From the NCBI GenBank assembly GCA_965223955.1, contig OZ245029.1, forward strand, positions 62,001 to 126,000: DNA of 64,000 nucleotides. Reading direction: 5' to 3'. Made by a program: the position numbers and the translations under genes. The stretch is from Bin75 sp965223955 (GTDB lineage: Bacteria; Nitrospirota; Nitrospiria; Nitrospirales; UBA8639). The notes beneath the pieces were generated by a model. The model worked only from the letters and a program-made list of their open reading frames with translations, was not told the origin of the DNA and did no database searches. This document shows, one piece after another, positions 26,809 to 35,367 of this stretch; position 1 is the first letter of the stretch, and the number at the start of each line of letters is the position of its first letter.

Positions 26809-27618
26809 TCAGTCAACGATAAACTCGCCTCCATCCACACAAATCACGTTTCCGGTCAACCAATGCGACTTGGGATGGCTCAGCAAGCCGATGGCGTCTG
26901 CAACGTCCTGCGGCGTCGTTAAGCGGCCCGATGGATTCTTCCGTTGGGCTAAAGCCATCATTTCATCGGACCCCGGAATTTTCCGTAGGGCCGGGGTATC
27001 GGTGACGCCCGCCATGATCGCGTTCGCCGTAATCCCCAGTGGAGCCAATTCAAGCGAGAGCTGACGAACATGGGATTCCAAGGCCGCTTTCGCAGCAGAC
27101 ACCGCTCCATAGGTGGCCCACACCCGCGAACCTCCCGCACTGGTCATCGCAAAAATTCTTCCGCCGTTGTCCATAAGCCCCCGTGCGAGTAACTCTTGCA
27201 CCCAATACACCAAACTGTTCGCCATGACGTCCAGGGTCATATCGACCTGGGCTTTACTCACGGCATCGGCATGCGTGTCGGTGACGAACCGTTTCAGCGT
27301 TCCAAAGGCCAGGGAATGAAGCAGGACGCGAATCGTCGGCGAGTCACCTTGCGCCTGGAATTTCACTTGAAGCGCGTCCACGACTTCCCGGCGCTTCTCC
27401 GCATCCGCCGCATTGACGTTAAAAAAAAGTGCCTCCCGGCCACGGGCCCGGATGTCCGCAACGAGACGATCCACGTTGGGGAGCGTGGATTTTCGGTCCA
27501 AATGCACCCCGACGATATTCATACCAAGGGCCGCCAACTCCAAGGCGACGGCTCTGCCGAATCCGCTCGATGCGCCTAAGATTAACGCCCATTCTCCTGG
27601 TTTCTCATCCGTAGCCAT
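26809..27618 (-). CDS. SDR-type enoyl-ACP reductase (FabL/FabI-like)
   Basis: A 269-residue short-chain dehydrogenase. The N-terminal cofactor loop is GASSGFGRAVA; the catalytic Tyr170 and Lys177 have YX6K spacing (YGAVSAAK), as in enoyl-ACP reductases, unlike the YX3K of the FabG in the same operon. The loop GASSGFGRAVA and C-terminus LTGNVICVDGGEFI are closer to FabL than to FabI (inference). It lies between fabH and fabD, where an enoyl reductase completes the elongation cycle. FabG-like activity cannot be excluded. Confidence 0.82.
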   Translation of the reverse strand: MATDEKPGEWALILGASSGFGRAVALELAALGMNIVGVHLDRKSTLPNVDRLVADIRARGREALFFNVNAADAEKRREVVDALQVKFQAQGDSPTIRVLLHSLAFGTLKRFVTDTHADAVSKAQVDMTLDVMANSLVYWVQELLARGLMDNGGRIFAMTSAGGSRVWATYGAVSAAKAALESHVRQLSLELAPLGITANAIMAGVTDTPALRKIPGSDEMMALAQRKNPSGRLTTPQDVADAIGLLSHPKSHWLTGNVICVDGGEFIVD

Positions 27619-27701
27619 GCTTCATCCTTTCCGAGGTGGAGCGAGCCTGAGCCCTGAAGCCAAGCGATCAAGAACCCTGCTTCGCACTTGAGGACGACGT
27701 T

Positions 27702-28676
27702 CTACCACCGCATCACCCCTGAGGCCCAAGTGAGACCTGCCCCAAACGCCGCCATCACCACCACCTTCCCTTCTCGGATCGTTCCGTTTTTGACGGCTTC
27801 ATCCAAGGCCAATGGGATTGACGCCGCAGAGGTATTGCCAAACCGATCGACGTTGATCACGATCCGGTCGAGGGGCAACCCGACGCGTTGCCCCACTGCC
27901 CGTAAAATTCGGACGTTGGCTTGATGGGGCACCAGGCAATCAATATCGTCAACACCCAATCCATGCGCCGCGATGGCCTCTCGTATGGCCTCTTCCATGG
28001 TTTTGACGGCAAGCTTGAAAGTTTCATTGCCGCGCATTTTGACAAAATGCAGGCGTTGGGCCACCACGCTTTCCGAAGGAGGGAGGCTCGACCCACCGCC
28101 CGGCACGCAAATCAAATCAGAGAACCGCCCATCCGCGTGCAAATGGAGGGAAAGAATTCCCCGGTCTTCTTCCGTCTGGCCCAGCACAACGGCGCCCGCT
28201 CCATCTCCAAAGAGGACACAGGTATTACGGTCCGTCCAATCCGTGATGGAAGACATGACTTCCGACCCGATGACCAGGACGTAGCGATGCCCCGTCCGAA
28301 CAAAGGCGTCCGCCACTGACAGGCCATACACAAACCCACAGCACGCCGCCGAAATATCGCAGGCAGCGGCCTTCACGGCACCAAGACGATGTTGAATCAA
28401 GGACGCAGTAGAAGGGAGAGGAGAATCCCCGGTGCAGGTGGCCACCAAAATCAGATCGAGTTGGGCAGCCTGAACGTTGGCGGCCGCCAACGCCTGCTGC
28501 GCCGCAAGAACGCCGAGGTCCGAACAGGCTTCGCCGGCCGCAGCCAGACGACGCTCGCGAATGCCCGTGCGTTCCACGATCCAGGAATCCGACGTCTCCA
28601 CGATGTTTTCGAGGTCGGCATTGGTCAACACCCGTTTGGGAGCAAAAGAGCCTGTCCCCAGTATCCGACTTCTCAT
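27702..28676 (-). CDS. fabH: 3-oxoacyl-ACP synthase III
   Basis: A 324-residue initiating condensing enzyme (acetyl-CoA plus malonyl-ACP). The active Cys is residue 112 in AACCGF, His in VPHQANVRI and Asn in RFGNTSAASIP. The usual sequence is AAC followed by Ala or Ser, so Cys113 is slightly unusual. Start overlaps the plsX stop by 4 bases. Confidence 0.97.
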   Translation of the reverse strand: MRSRILGTGSFAPKRVLTNADLENIVETSDSWIVERTGIRERRLAAAGEACSDLGVLAAQQALAAANVQAAQLDLILVATCTGDSPLPSTASLIQHRLGAVKAAACDISAACCGFVYGLSVADAFVRTGHRYVLVIGSEVMSSITDWTDRNTCVLFGDGAGAVVLGQTEEDRGILSLHLHADGRFSDLICVPGGGSSLPPSESVVAQRLHFVKMRGNETFKLAVKTMEEAIREAIAAHGLGVDDIDCLVPHQANVRILRAVGQRVGLPLDRIVINVDRFGNTSAASIPLALDEAVKNGTIREGKVVVMAAFGAGLTWASGVMRW

Positions 28677-29704
28677 TCACAGGCCATTTGAGGGCTGGGA
28701 GTCATCGGTGGGGTCAGACTTTCAGCAATATCACGCTGGATCAGATCGTTCAGCCGGCCTTGGGCTAATGCGTCCGCCCGCCTGATGGCGTTTTTAATGG
28801 CCTTGGCCGAGGATCGGCCATGACAAATCATACAGACGCCATTCACTCCCAAGAGCGGCGCTCCACCAAATTCTGCGTAATCCGTTCGTCTTTTCAACCG
28901 CATGAGCGGACCGGTCACAAAAATCAACGACAAACGCCCCAGGGTCGAATTCATCACTTCATTCATCAGTATTTTTTTCATGGCCTCAGCCAACCCTTCG
29001 GAGATTTTCAGCGACACGTTGCCCAGAAACCCATCACACACGATCACGTCGGCCGTCCCGCTGTAGACGTCCCGGCCTTCGAGGTTCCCGATAAAGTTTA
29101 AGGAACTTTCCTTGAGCAGACGAAAGGCTTCTTTCGTGACTTCATTGCCTTTGGTCGCTTCCTCTCCGATACTGAGGAGCCCCACTCGAGGATGCGTGAT
29201 GCCCATGAGGTGTTTGGCATACTCATGGCCCATAATGGCGAACTGATGCAACTGTTGGGCGGAACAATCGACCGTGGCCCCGACGTCCAGCATGATGGCC
29301 GTCCCCCGTATGGTCGGCAAGGTTGCCGCAATGGCCGGTCGCTCAACACCCTTTATGGTTCCAAGCAGAAAGAAGGCCGACACCATGGCGGCGCCCGTGT
29401 TGCCGGCGCTCACCACTGCCTGGGCTTCCCCGGTCTTGACCAAATTGGTCGCTACCCAAATCGACGAGTCACGTTTTTTCCTGGCAACTTGCGCGGGGGA
29501 TTCCTGCATGTCAACCGTTTGGGAGGCATGGTGGACCGTCAAGCGGTGATCCGTGCACTGCACGCGCTCCAACTCTGCTCGGAGTTGGTCTTCGTGACCC
29601 ACGAGGATTAATTCGACGTCAAACTCTTTGAGGGCTTGTAGCGCACCTTCGACGACGGGGGTCAGGCCGTGGTCCCCGCCCATGGCATCAAGAGCAATTT
29701 TCAT
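28673..29704 (-). CDS. plsX: Phosphate acyltransferase PlsX
   Basis: A 343-residue enzyme that makes acyl-phosphate from acyl-ACP for phospholipid synthesis. The family start MKIALDAMGGDHG is at 29704; a longer frame to 29797 has no family support. Further motifs are SAGNTGAAMVSAF and VCDGFLGNV. Couples membrane lipid production to the downstream fab genes. Confidence 0.96.
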   Translation of the reverse strand: MKIALDAMGGDHGLTPVVEGALQALKEFDVELILVGHEDQLRAELERVQCTDHRLTVHHASQTVDMQESPAQVARKKRDSSIWVATNLVKTGEAQAVVSAGNTGAAMVSAFFLLGTIKGVERPAIAATLPTIRGTAIMLDVGATVDCSAQQLHQFAIMGHEYAKHLMGITHPRVGLLSIGEEATKGNEVTKEAFRLLKESSLNFIGNLEGRDVYSGTADVIVCDGFLGNVSLKISEGLAEAMKKILMNEVMNSTLGRLSLIFVTGPLMRLKRRTDYAEFGGAPLLGVNGVCMICHGRSSAKAIKNAIRRADALAQGRLNDLIQRDIAESLTPPMTPSPQMACE

Positions 29705-29766
29705 GGATCGTGCGCGAGCCTCCAATCGGGAGGGTAAAAACGAGAACGTCTTAGGGAACCCCTGAT

Positions 29767-29787
29767 CCCCGATTAAGAACGTCGGGG
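29767..29787 (-). other. Inverted repeat in the plsX leader
   Basis: Minus-strand CCCCGA, 9-base loop, TCGGGG between rpmF and plsX. No T tract follows, so it is not a standard terminator; it lies 60 bases before plsX. Role unknown. Confidence 0.4.
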
Positions 29788-29924
29788 ACAGGTTCATTGC
29801 ACTATCGGGCGCATGGCGGCGTTGTGTCCTCGCTCATCCCTCGACTATCGACTTGATATGTCTCGGGGTTTCGCTCCGTGACGCCTTGCCCTGCATCCCG
29901 CTATCACCATAAAGCAGAGGTTCC

Positions 29925-30107
29925 TTAGCTTTCTTGAATGGCGATGATCGCTACACGTTTGTAGTAACCGCACGACAGGCAGGTCCGATGAGGTAACATT
30001 CGTTCGTGACATTGGGGACAAATGGAAAAACTCGGAATGTCGAGCTTTTTGTGCGTACGCCGTTTATCCCGCCTGGCCTTGGAATGTCGATGTTTGGGGT
30101 TTGCCAT
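29925..30107 (-). CDS. rpmF: 50S ribosomal protein L32
   Basis: A 60-residue L32 starting MANPKHRHSKARRDKRR with four zinc Cys (CPQC and CLSC), the zinc-binding form. Usual neighbours yceD and plsX are on either side. Confidence 0.96.
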   Translation of the reverse strand: MANPKHRHSKARRDKRRTHKKLDIPSFSICPQCHERMLPHRTCLSCGYYKRVAIIAIQES

Positions 30108-30161
30108 TGTTTTCTCCTCACGTCACGGAAACGACCTGCGCTCGTATGCCATGCACGTGAC

Positions 30162-30725
30162 TTACGTCAACGGTTTTTGTGAAAGTTTGAATGCTTTTTG
30201 CAAGACCGCAAAAGGAGACTCCGTTTTGCCCCCCTCGCACCCGCACCTCTGCACGTTCAAATTTTGCCCGCACACCTGACATAATCCTTGACACCCTTCT
30301 GAACAGAGGGGTTGCATCGGGATGGATAAAATGAGTCGTTCACGAAGCATCGCTTGTAATGCAATCCGCTGTTCAACCACGAGATGGCAGTCCGTCTCTT
30401 CAGGATCCGAATCCCCGGGAACGGCGTCCGGTTCTTGTTTTTTAGAGTGCCGCGGGCTCAGGTCTTTGTATAATGCCCGAAACGAAAGGGCCGCGGGCGT
30501 TGCAAACTCTTCCAAACACCGGACACATTCATGGAGCAGCAGGCCGTTCAACTCGCCCTCCACCCGGACGTTTGCCTCTTCGGCATGAAAAGTCGCCGTC
30601 AAGGCGAGCACGTCTTGTATGCCGGGGTCGTTCTCTTCTAACTGCAATTCCTCCCTCTCGACGACGCAGGCGATACGCGTGCCTTCCGGAGGAATGTCTT
30701 TCACGCTGAAGCTTAGCGAAGTCAC
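30162..30725 (-). CDS. yceD: YceD/DUF177 protein
   Basis: A 187-residue member of the DUF177 family, linked to 23S rRNA accumulation and regularly encoded before rpmF. The C-terminal CSEGCQGLCQVCGQNLNVQRC zinc-like cluster is the family mark, and LLHECVRCLEEF adds a second Cys pair. The start is GTG. Exact molecular role unclear. Confidence 0.9.
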   Translation of the reverse strand: MTSLSFSVKDIPPEGTRIACVVEREELQLEENDPGIQDVLALTATFHAEEANVRVEGELNGLLLHECVRCLEEFATPAALSFRALYKDLSPRHSKKQEPDAVPGDSDPEETDCHLVVEQRIALQAMLRERLILSIPMQPLCSEGCQGLCQVCGQNLNVQRCGCEGGKTESPFAVLQKAFKLSQKPLT

Positions 30726-30788
30726 GTTTCATCGCTCCCCTTGACCCGGGGATACAGACTGGAACCGTACCGTGACGGAGCCCCGCCC

Positions 30789-31016
30789 TTATCGCTCTTC
30801 GGCAAAGGCTAACAGGGCAATGCTGCGGGCACGTTTGATCGCAATCGTGAGCTTCCGTTGGTGCCGCATACAGTTTCCCGATATCCGTCTCGGAATAATA
30901 CGTCCTCGTTCCGTTAAAAAATTACGCAACAAGTTCACATCCTTATAATCCAAGGGCGTGGTCTCGTGACAAAACCGGCAAACGCGGCGTCGCTGAAAAA
31001 GCCTCCCTCGTTCCAC
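30789..31016 (-). CDS. rpsR: 30S ribosomal protein S18
   Basis: A 75-residue S18. Core LTERGRIIPRRISGNCMRHQRKLTIAIKRAR matches the family. VCRFC plus CMRH give a zinc-type Cys set. It partners with S6 (rpsF) in the 30S platform. Confidence 0.96.
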   Translation of the reverse strand: MERGRLFQRRRVCRFCHETTPLDYKDVNLLRNFLTERGRIIPRRISGNCMRHQRKLTIAIKRARSIALLAFAEER

Positions 31017-31042
31017 GTATGTCTTCTCCTCGTGTGCGAAAA

Positions 31043-31450
31043 TTATGCGTGCTCTTCTGAATCGTATGAATGGTCGTGCGGGTACTCTTCTTCTCCCCCG
31101 CCTGGCTCACCATCGTGACTTCGTTTTTTCGGGCCAAACGTGACCGATTGCGCCACGACTTCATGTTTGCTTCGGCGTTGTCCATCTTCCGTTTCCCACC
31201 GTCGCTGTTGGAGTCGTCCGTCGACAATGGCCCCGTCACCTTTACTCAGGTACTGGCCGCAATGCTCGGCTTGCTTGCCAAAGACCACGATGTCAACGAA
31301 ACAGACTTCCTCTTTTTGATCATCGCCCTGTCGAAACCGTCGATTCACCGCCAACCCGAAATTGGCGACGGGAGTGCCGCTGGGGGTGTACCGAAGTTCA
31401 GGGTTTCGCGTCAGGTTCCCGATGAGAATGACTTTATTGAGCTCCACCAC
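31043..31450 (-). CDS. ssb: Single-stranded DNA-binding protein
   Basis: A 135-residue SSB with an OB fold: MVELNKVILIGNLTRNPELRYTPSG and VDIVVFGKQAEHCGQYLSKGDGAIVDGRLQ. It coats single-stranded DNA during replication and repair. It lies between rpsF and rpsR as in many genomes and overlaps the rpsF end by 17 bases. The C-terminal tail is short and acidic (YDSEEHA) but lacks the usual DDDIPF-like tip that recruits partner proteins. Confidence 0.95.
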   Translation of the reverse strand: MVELNKVILIGNLTRNPELRYTPSGTPVANFGLAVNRRFRQGDDQKEEVCFVDIVVFGKQAEHCGQYLSKGDGAIVDGRLQQRRWETEDGQRRSKHEVVAQSVTFGPKKRSHDGEPGGGEEEYPHDHSYDSEEHA

Positions 31451-31781
31451 CTTCGGATTCTCCCTTTTCAGCCACAGCCCCTTGGAACGCTTCTTCGTCC
31501 ACTCGCACGGTCAAGAACTTAATGACCGAGTCTTCTAAGCGATAGAGCCGTTCAAGTTCACGCACCACGTTCTCTTGCGCCGATTCAAACTGAAGCAGGA
31601 TATAGGTGCCACGCCGGTCATGTTTAATTTCATAGGCGAGCTTCTTTTTTCCCCAATTATCGGCTTTTACAATTGTCGCCCCGTGTTTCGTTACCACGCT
31701 TTCCATCTTTTCGATCACCGCCGCGGCTTCTTCATCAGCCAACGATGACCGAAGAATAAAAATTGATTCATAACATGCCAT
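31434..31781 (-). CDS. rpsF: 30S ribosomal protein S6
   Basis: A 115-residue S6. Start chosen at 31781 (MACYESIFILRSS), the family start; GAGG and AAGG lie upstream, and the longer frame to 31829 adds an unlikely extension. Core KLAYEIKHDRRGTYILLQFES fits. It forms a heterodimer with S18 on 16S rRNA. Confidence 0.95.
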   Translation of the reverse strand: MACYESIFILRSSLADEEAAAVIEKMESVVTKHGATIVKADNWGKKKLAYEIKHDRRGTYILLQFESAQENVVRELERLYRLEDSVIKFLTVRVDEEAFQGAVAEKGESEGGGAQ

Positions 31782-31851
31782 ACCGCACCTTATCCTCTTT
31801 CCGAAAGATCCCGACTCGTCCCCATTCACCAGCTTCGTTGCAAGGGAAGCG

Positions 31852-31881
31852 ACGGTACCACAGGGTAAAATGTACTGTCAA
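31852..31881 (-). promoter_or_regulatory. Sigma-70-type promoter of the rpsF operon
   Basis: Minus-strand TTGACA (31876-31881), 18-base spacer, TACCGT (31852-31857), about 65 bases before the rpsF ATG. The leader holds TCTTTCGGAAAGA, a small hairpin that could belong to an S6:S18 autoregulatory element, but the full motif was not established. Confidence 0.55.
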
Positions 31882-31918
31882 ACCACATCTCCGGCTTTCC
31901 CCCTTGCCATCTCGTGGC

Positions 31919-32488
31919 TTACGCCGGCATGCGGCGATTAAAGCGATTCATCGCTTCTTGCACGCCATGCAGCACAAAACAGGCCAGCCCTTCAACCGCC
32001 CGGGTCATCACGGGTTGAAGGTCTTCCAATTCCGCCGGCGTCAACGGGGCCAACACAAAATCGGCGGGGTCCACATCCGGTGCAGGACGGCCTATCCCTA
32101 TTTTCAGACGAGCGAAGGTTTCGGTGTCCAAGGCCATCACGATGGACCGTAAGCCCTTATGTCCCCCCGTTCCTCCTCCGGGCCTGATGCGAAGGCACCC
32201 GATGGGCAGGTCCAAATCATCATGGACCACGATCACGTCCCGCGCTTGTACGTCATGCGCCGTCATGCATTCCTCCACGGCCGCACCGGACACGTTCATA
32301 AACGTCAACGGAAACGCGAGGGCAACGGGGTGACCGTGGACTCGACCGGTTCCCTGTTGCGTGAAGCCGTTGGGGTGTAACGGAATAGACCACTCGGACG
32401 CCGCTTGAGCCACGACCCGCTGTCCGACGTTATGACGAGTCGCCGCATACTCAAAGCCCGGATTCCCGAGTCCGACAATAACACGCAA
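31919..32488 (-). CDS. pth: Peptidyl-tRNA hydrolase
   Basis: A 189-residue enzyme that releases tRNA from dropped-off peptidyl-tRNA. Catalytic His19 in GLGNPGFEYAATRHNVG, then FMNVSGAAV and the acidic VVHDDLDLPIG are all family motifs. It follows rplY by 3 bases. Confidence 0.97.
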   Translation of the reverse strand: MRVIVGLGNPGFEYAATRHNVGQRVVAQAASEWSIPLHPNGFTQQGTGRVHGHPVALAFPLTFMNVSGAAVEECMTAHDVQARDVIVVHDDLDLPIGCLRIRPGGGTGGHKGLRSIVMALDTETFARLKIGIGRPAPDVDPADFVLAPLTPAELEDLQPVMTRAVEGLACFVLHGVQEAMNRFNRRMPA

Positions 32489-32491
32489 GAG

Positions 32492-33187
32492 TTATTTTTT
32501 GGGTTCACTGGGGTTGGCAGGAGTAGGCGCCGCTGGTTCTTCGGCAGCGCGCGCGGCTTCCGGAGATGCAGCAACCTGCGCAGCTTCTGACGTCAGCATC
32601 GCGGACAATTTTTCATCTGAAATAGGCACGGCCACATTGACGACCATCCCATCGGGGTCGTCAAGAACCTTGATGCCCTCGCCGACCTGAAGATTCTTGA
32701 CGTGAATGCCCTGATTGATTGCCAATGCCGACGCATCCACGTCGATTTGGTCAGGGATGACATTGGGCAGGCATTCGATATGCAATTCTCTCATCGGTTG
32801 ATGCACCACCCCTTCATCACGCTTGACACCAATAGGCACGGCCCCTGTGATATGGACCGGCACTTTCACGCGAACCAGCTTATCCATCGACACTTCCAAT
32901 AAATCGACGTGCAAAATCGATCCCTGGATAGGATCCTGTTGCACGTCTTGAATCACGGCGGTCCGTTGTTGCGCCTGCTCGTCTCCTTCAATCGTCAGAG
33001 AGATGAGACCCGTACTCCCGGCTTGGGCCACCAAGATGGTCTGAATCGCCTTGGGGTCGAGTTGGATCGACAGGGCATTCCCTTGGCCATACAGCAGCAC
33101 AGCGGGGATCTGCCCTCTCCGCCGGATTTCACGGGCCGCCCCTTTTCCTGATTGCGTTCTGATTTTTGCTTCAGCAACAAACTGCAT
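32492..33187 (-). CDS. rplY: 50S ribosomal protein L25 (CTC/TL5 type)
   Basis: A 231-residue long-form L25 with an N-terminal 5S-rRNA-binding domain (GKGAAREIRRRGQIPAVLYG-like) and a C-terminal beta-rich TL5 domain. The tail is Ala/Pro-rich (AAEEPAAPTPANPS). Gene order prs-rplY-pth is conserved. Confidence 0.95.
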   Translation of the reverse strand: MQFVAEAKIRTQSGKGAAREIRRRGQIPAVLLYGQGNALSIQLDPKAIQTILVAQAGSTGLISLTIEGDEQAQQRTAVIQDVQQDPIQGSILHVDLLEVSMDKLVRVKVPVHITGAVPIGVKRDEGVVHQPMRELHIECLPNVIPDQIDVDASALAINQGIHVKNLQVGEGIKVLDDPDGMVVNVAVPISDEKLSAMLTSEAAQVAASPEAARAAEEPAAPTPANPSEPKK

Positions 33188-33314
33188 AATGCTCCCTCAT
33201 TTGCTCCGCCCACTATTCAGAGCCGACGTTCCTCTCACCGCCAATAATGGACGTCCGGCTCCTCGACAACTTCAGGCTGCTATTTTACAGGTCTTCTCAC
33301 CAAATAAAAAGGGA

Positions 33315-34256
33315 TCAGTCAAATAATGAGGTGACTGATTCCTCCTCGTGAATTCGCTTAATGGCTTCTCCGAGGAGAGGGGCCACCGACAGGATTCGAA
33401 TTTTTGAACATAACTGGTCTTTGCCCTGAAGGGCGATCGAATTCGTGGCCACCACTTGCGCCAGCGGGGATTGTTCAATCCGCTCGATCGCGGGACCGGA
33501 AAGCACGGGATGGGTACACACGGCCCAGACCATGGAGGCCCCATTCTCCACGCAGGCTTTGGCGGTTTCCACAATCGTTCCGGCCGTATCAATCATGTCA
33601 TCCAGCAATAAGACGTGGCGACCACTCACGTCTCCGATAATATTCATCACTTGGGCCTGGTTGGGCCCCTCCCGACGTTTATCGACGATAGCCAGATTCG
33701 CTTCAAACCGTTTGGCAAAAGCCCGGGCGCGTTCGACCCCGCCGGCATCGGGCGAGACCACGACCACGTCTTTCAATTGACTTTTTTTGACGTAATCCAA
33801 CAACACCGGCCGGGCATAGAGATGATCGACCGGGATATTAAAAAATCCCTGAATGGGGCCGGCATGCAAATCCATGGTCAGCACCCGATGCGCCCCGGCC
33901 GTGGTAATCAGATCAGCCATCAGCTTGGCGCTGATCGGGACCCGCGGTTGATCTTTTCGATCCTGGCGTGCATAGCCGAAATACGGAATCACGGCCGTGA
34001 TCCGATAGGCGGATGAGCGTTTCAGCGCATCCAACATAATCAACAGTTCCATGATGGAGGTGTTGACCGGGTGGCAACAGGACTGAATGACAAACAAGTC
34101 CCCTCCCCGTACGTTTTCTTCGACTTTGACGCGGATTTCGCCGTCGCTGAAGGTCGAGACCACCGCCCGAGACAACGGTACTCCTAAATAGGCACTAATC
34201 TCGTTGACAAGGACAGGATTGGAGTTTCCGGCAAACAGCTTCAGTTCATCAGCCAT
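33315..34256 (-). CDS. prs: Ribose-phosphate pyrophosphokinase
   Basis: A 313-residue PRPP synthase feeding purine, pyrimidine, His and Trp synthesis. MADELKLFAGNSNPVL is the family start (34256); FGYARQDRK and the PRPP loop DDMIDTAGTIV are clear. A strong promoter lies upstream, so prs heads the prs-rplY-pth unit. Confidence 0.97.
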   Translation of the reverse strand: MADELKLFAGNSNPVLVNEISAYLGVPLSRAVVSTFSDGEIRVKVEENVRGGDLFVIQSCCHPVNTSIMELLIMLDALKRSSAYRITAVIPYFGYARQDRKDQPRVPISAKLMADLITTAGAHRVLTMDLHAGPIQGFFNIPVDHLYARPVLLDYVKKSQLKDVVVVSPDAGGVERARAFAKRFEANLAIVDKRREGPNQAQVMNIIGDVSGRHVLLLDDMIDTAGTIVETAKACVENGASMVWAVCTHPVLSGPAIERIEQSPLAQVVATNSIALQGKDQLCSKIRILSVAPLLGEAIKRIHEEESVTSLFD

Positions 34257-34311
34257 GAGCACTATTCCAGTGTGCGACGCAAAAAAAAGACGGGGAAAAA
34301 CCCTCAATCAC

Positions 34312-34340
34312 TATTTAGGCCATCCACGTATGGTTGTCAA
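34312..34340 (-). promoter_or_regulatory. Sigma-70-type promoter of prs
   Basis: Minus-strand TTGACA (34335-34340), 17-base spacer, TAAATA (34312-34317). The predicted transcript starts with GAGGG, T5, CCCC and then a T8 run before the ATG. Confidence 0.7.
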
Positions 34341-34398
34341 CAACTCCGGAACCCGTCTTGCCAGGCACGTCCGGAGACGACGTACCGGCCCCCGGGAC

Positions 34399-35301
34399 CT
34401 ACGGTTGCTCCAATACGCCACGGTGAAGAGAGGGCCCGACGGCAACCTGATACTTCGGGGTCCCGGCGAATACCTCTTTGGCACGGATGGCCTCGGCCTG
34501 CTCTCGAAACACACCGAACAGGGTTGATCCGCTGCCGGACAAGAGCGCTCCCTCGGCTCCCATTGCCAATAACGTGTTCTTGATGTCGGCCAATGCGGGA
34601 TAGTCGTCGAAGAGGGCCGCCTCGAAATCATTCTCCATCCGGGCCAGGATCCGGCTCCAGGAAACGGATGGCGCGTGCTCAAACGATTTCAGGGCTTCGG
34701 ACAGGGGCGGAACCGTCCGCCTCATCTCATCCAGGCGCCTATACGCCTGACCCGTGTTGATCGGGAACCCCGGATTCACCAGCACGATCCACCGGACGCC
34801 TTCAAGGGTCTTTGGAATAACCCGTTGGCCCCATCCATGAATAACGGCGGTCGGCGCTTCAATGAAAAAAGGTACGTCGCTTCCCAGGGTTTGCCCCAAG
34901 GTTGCCATGTCGCCGTTGGTCCAGCCGAGACTTAACAGGCGATTGAGGCCCATCATCGTCGCAGCGGCGTCACTGCTCCCACCGCCAAGACCCGCCTCAA
35001 CCGGAATGCCCTTGACCAAGGTCAACTCGACCCCCATGGAGACACCCGCCCGCCGTAACACCAAGTCGGCGGCTCGATACGCCAGGTTGCCGGTCGGCGC
35101 CGAAAGGGCTTTCTCCGAACAGTCGAGGCGAATCCCTTCAAACGCGTCCGTGACCCGAACCGTCAATTCATCAGTCACCCCGATCGTTTGCATGAACGAC
35201 CACAGCGCATGATACCCATTGGGCAGTCGATCAAAAATTTTGAGAATGAGGTTGACCTTGGCCGGCGGATGCAACAGCAGGGATCGATCCACGTTACCCA
35301 T
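34399..35301 (-). CDS. ispE: 4-diphosphocytidyl-2-C-methyl-D-erythritol kinase
   Basis: A 300-residue GHMP kinase of the MEP isoprenoid pathway. N-terminal PPAKVNLILKIFDRLPNGYH and the ATP loop AGLGGGSSDAAATM are diagnostic; GALLSGSGSTLFGVF is the third GHMP motif. It precedes prs, the common ispE-prs order. Confidence 0.96.
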   Translation of the reverse strand: MGNVDRSLLLHPPAKVNLILKIFDRLPNGYHALWSFMQTIGVTDELTVRVTDAFEGIRLDCSEKALSAPTGNLAYRAADLVLRRAGVSMGVELTLVKGIPVEAGLGGGSSDAAATMMGLNRLLSLGWTNGDMATLGQTLGSDVPFFIEAPTAVIHGWGQRVIPKTLEGVRWIVLVNPGFPINTGQAYRRLDEMRRTVPPLSEALKSFEHAPSVSWSRILARMENDFEAALFDDYPALADIKNTLLAMGAEGALLSGSGSTLFGVFREQAEAIRAKEVFAGTPKYQVAVGPSLHRGVLEQP

Positions 35302-35367
35302 GAGGCATTCTTATCAACCCGCCCGACTCGTTCGCAACAACGCGGCAGGGCCCTCCCCCTCGAGCGA

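Noticed and set aside
31782..31845. S6:S18 autoregulatory RNA motif before rpsF
   Set aside because: A small hairpin is present but the conserved bulge and flanking pairing could not be shown by eye.
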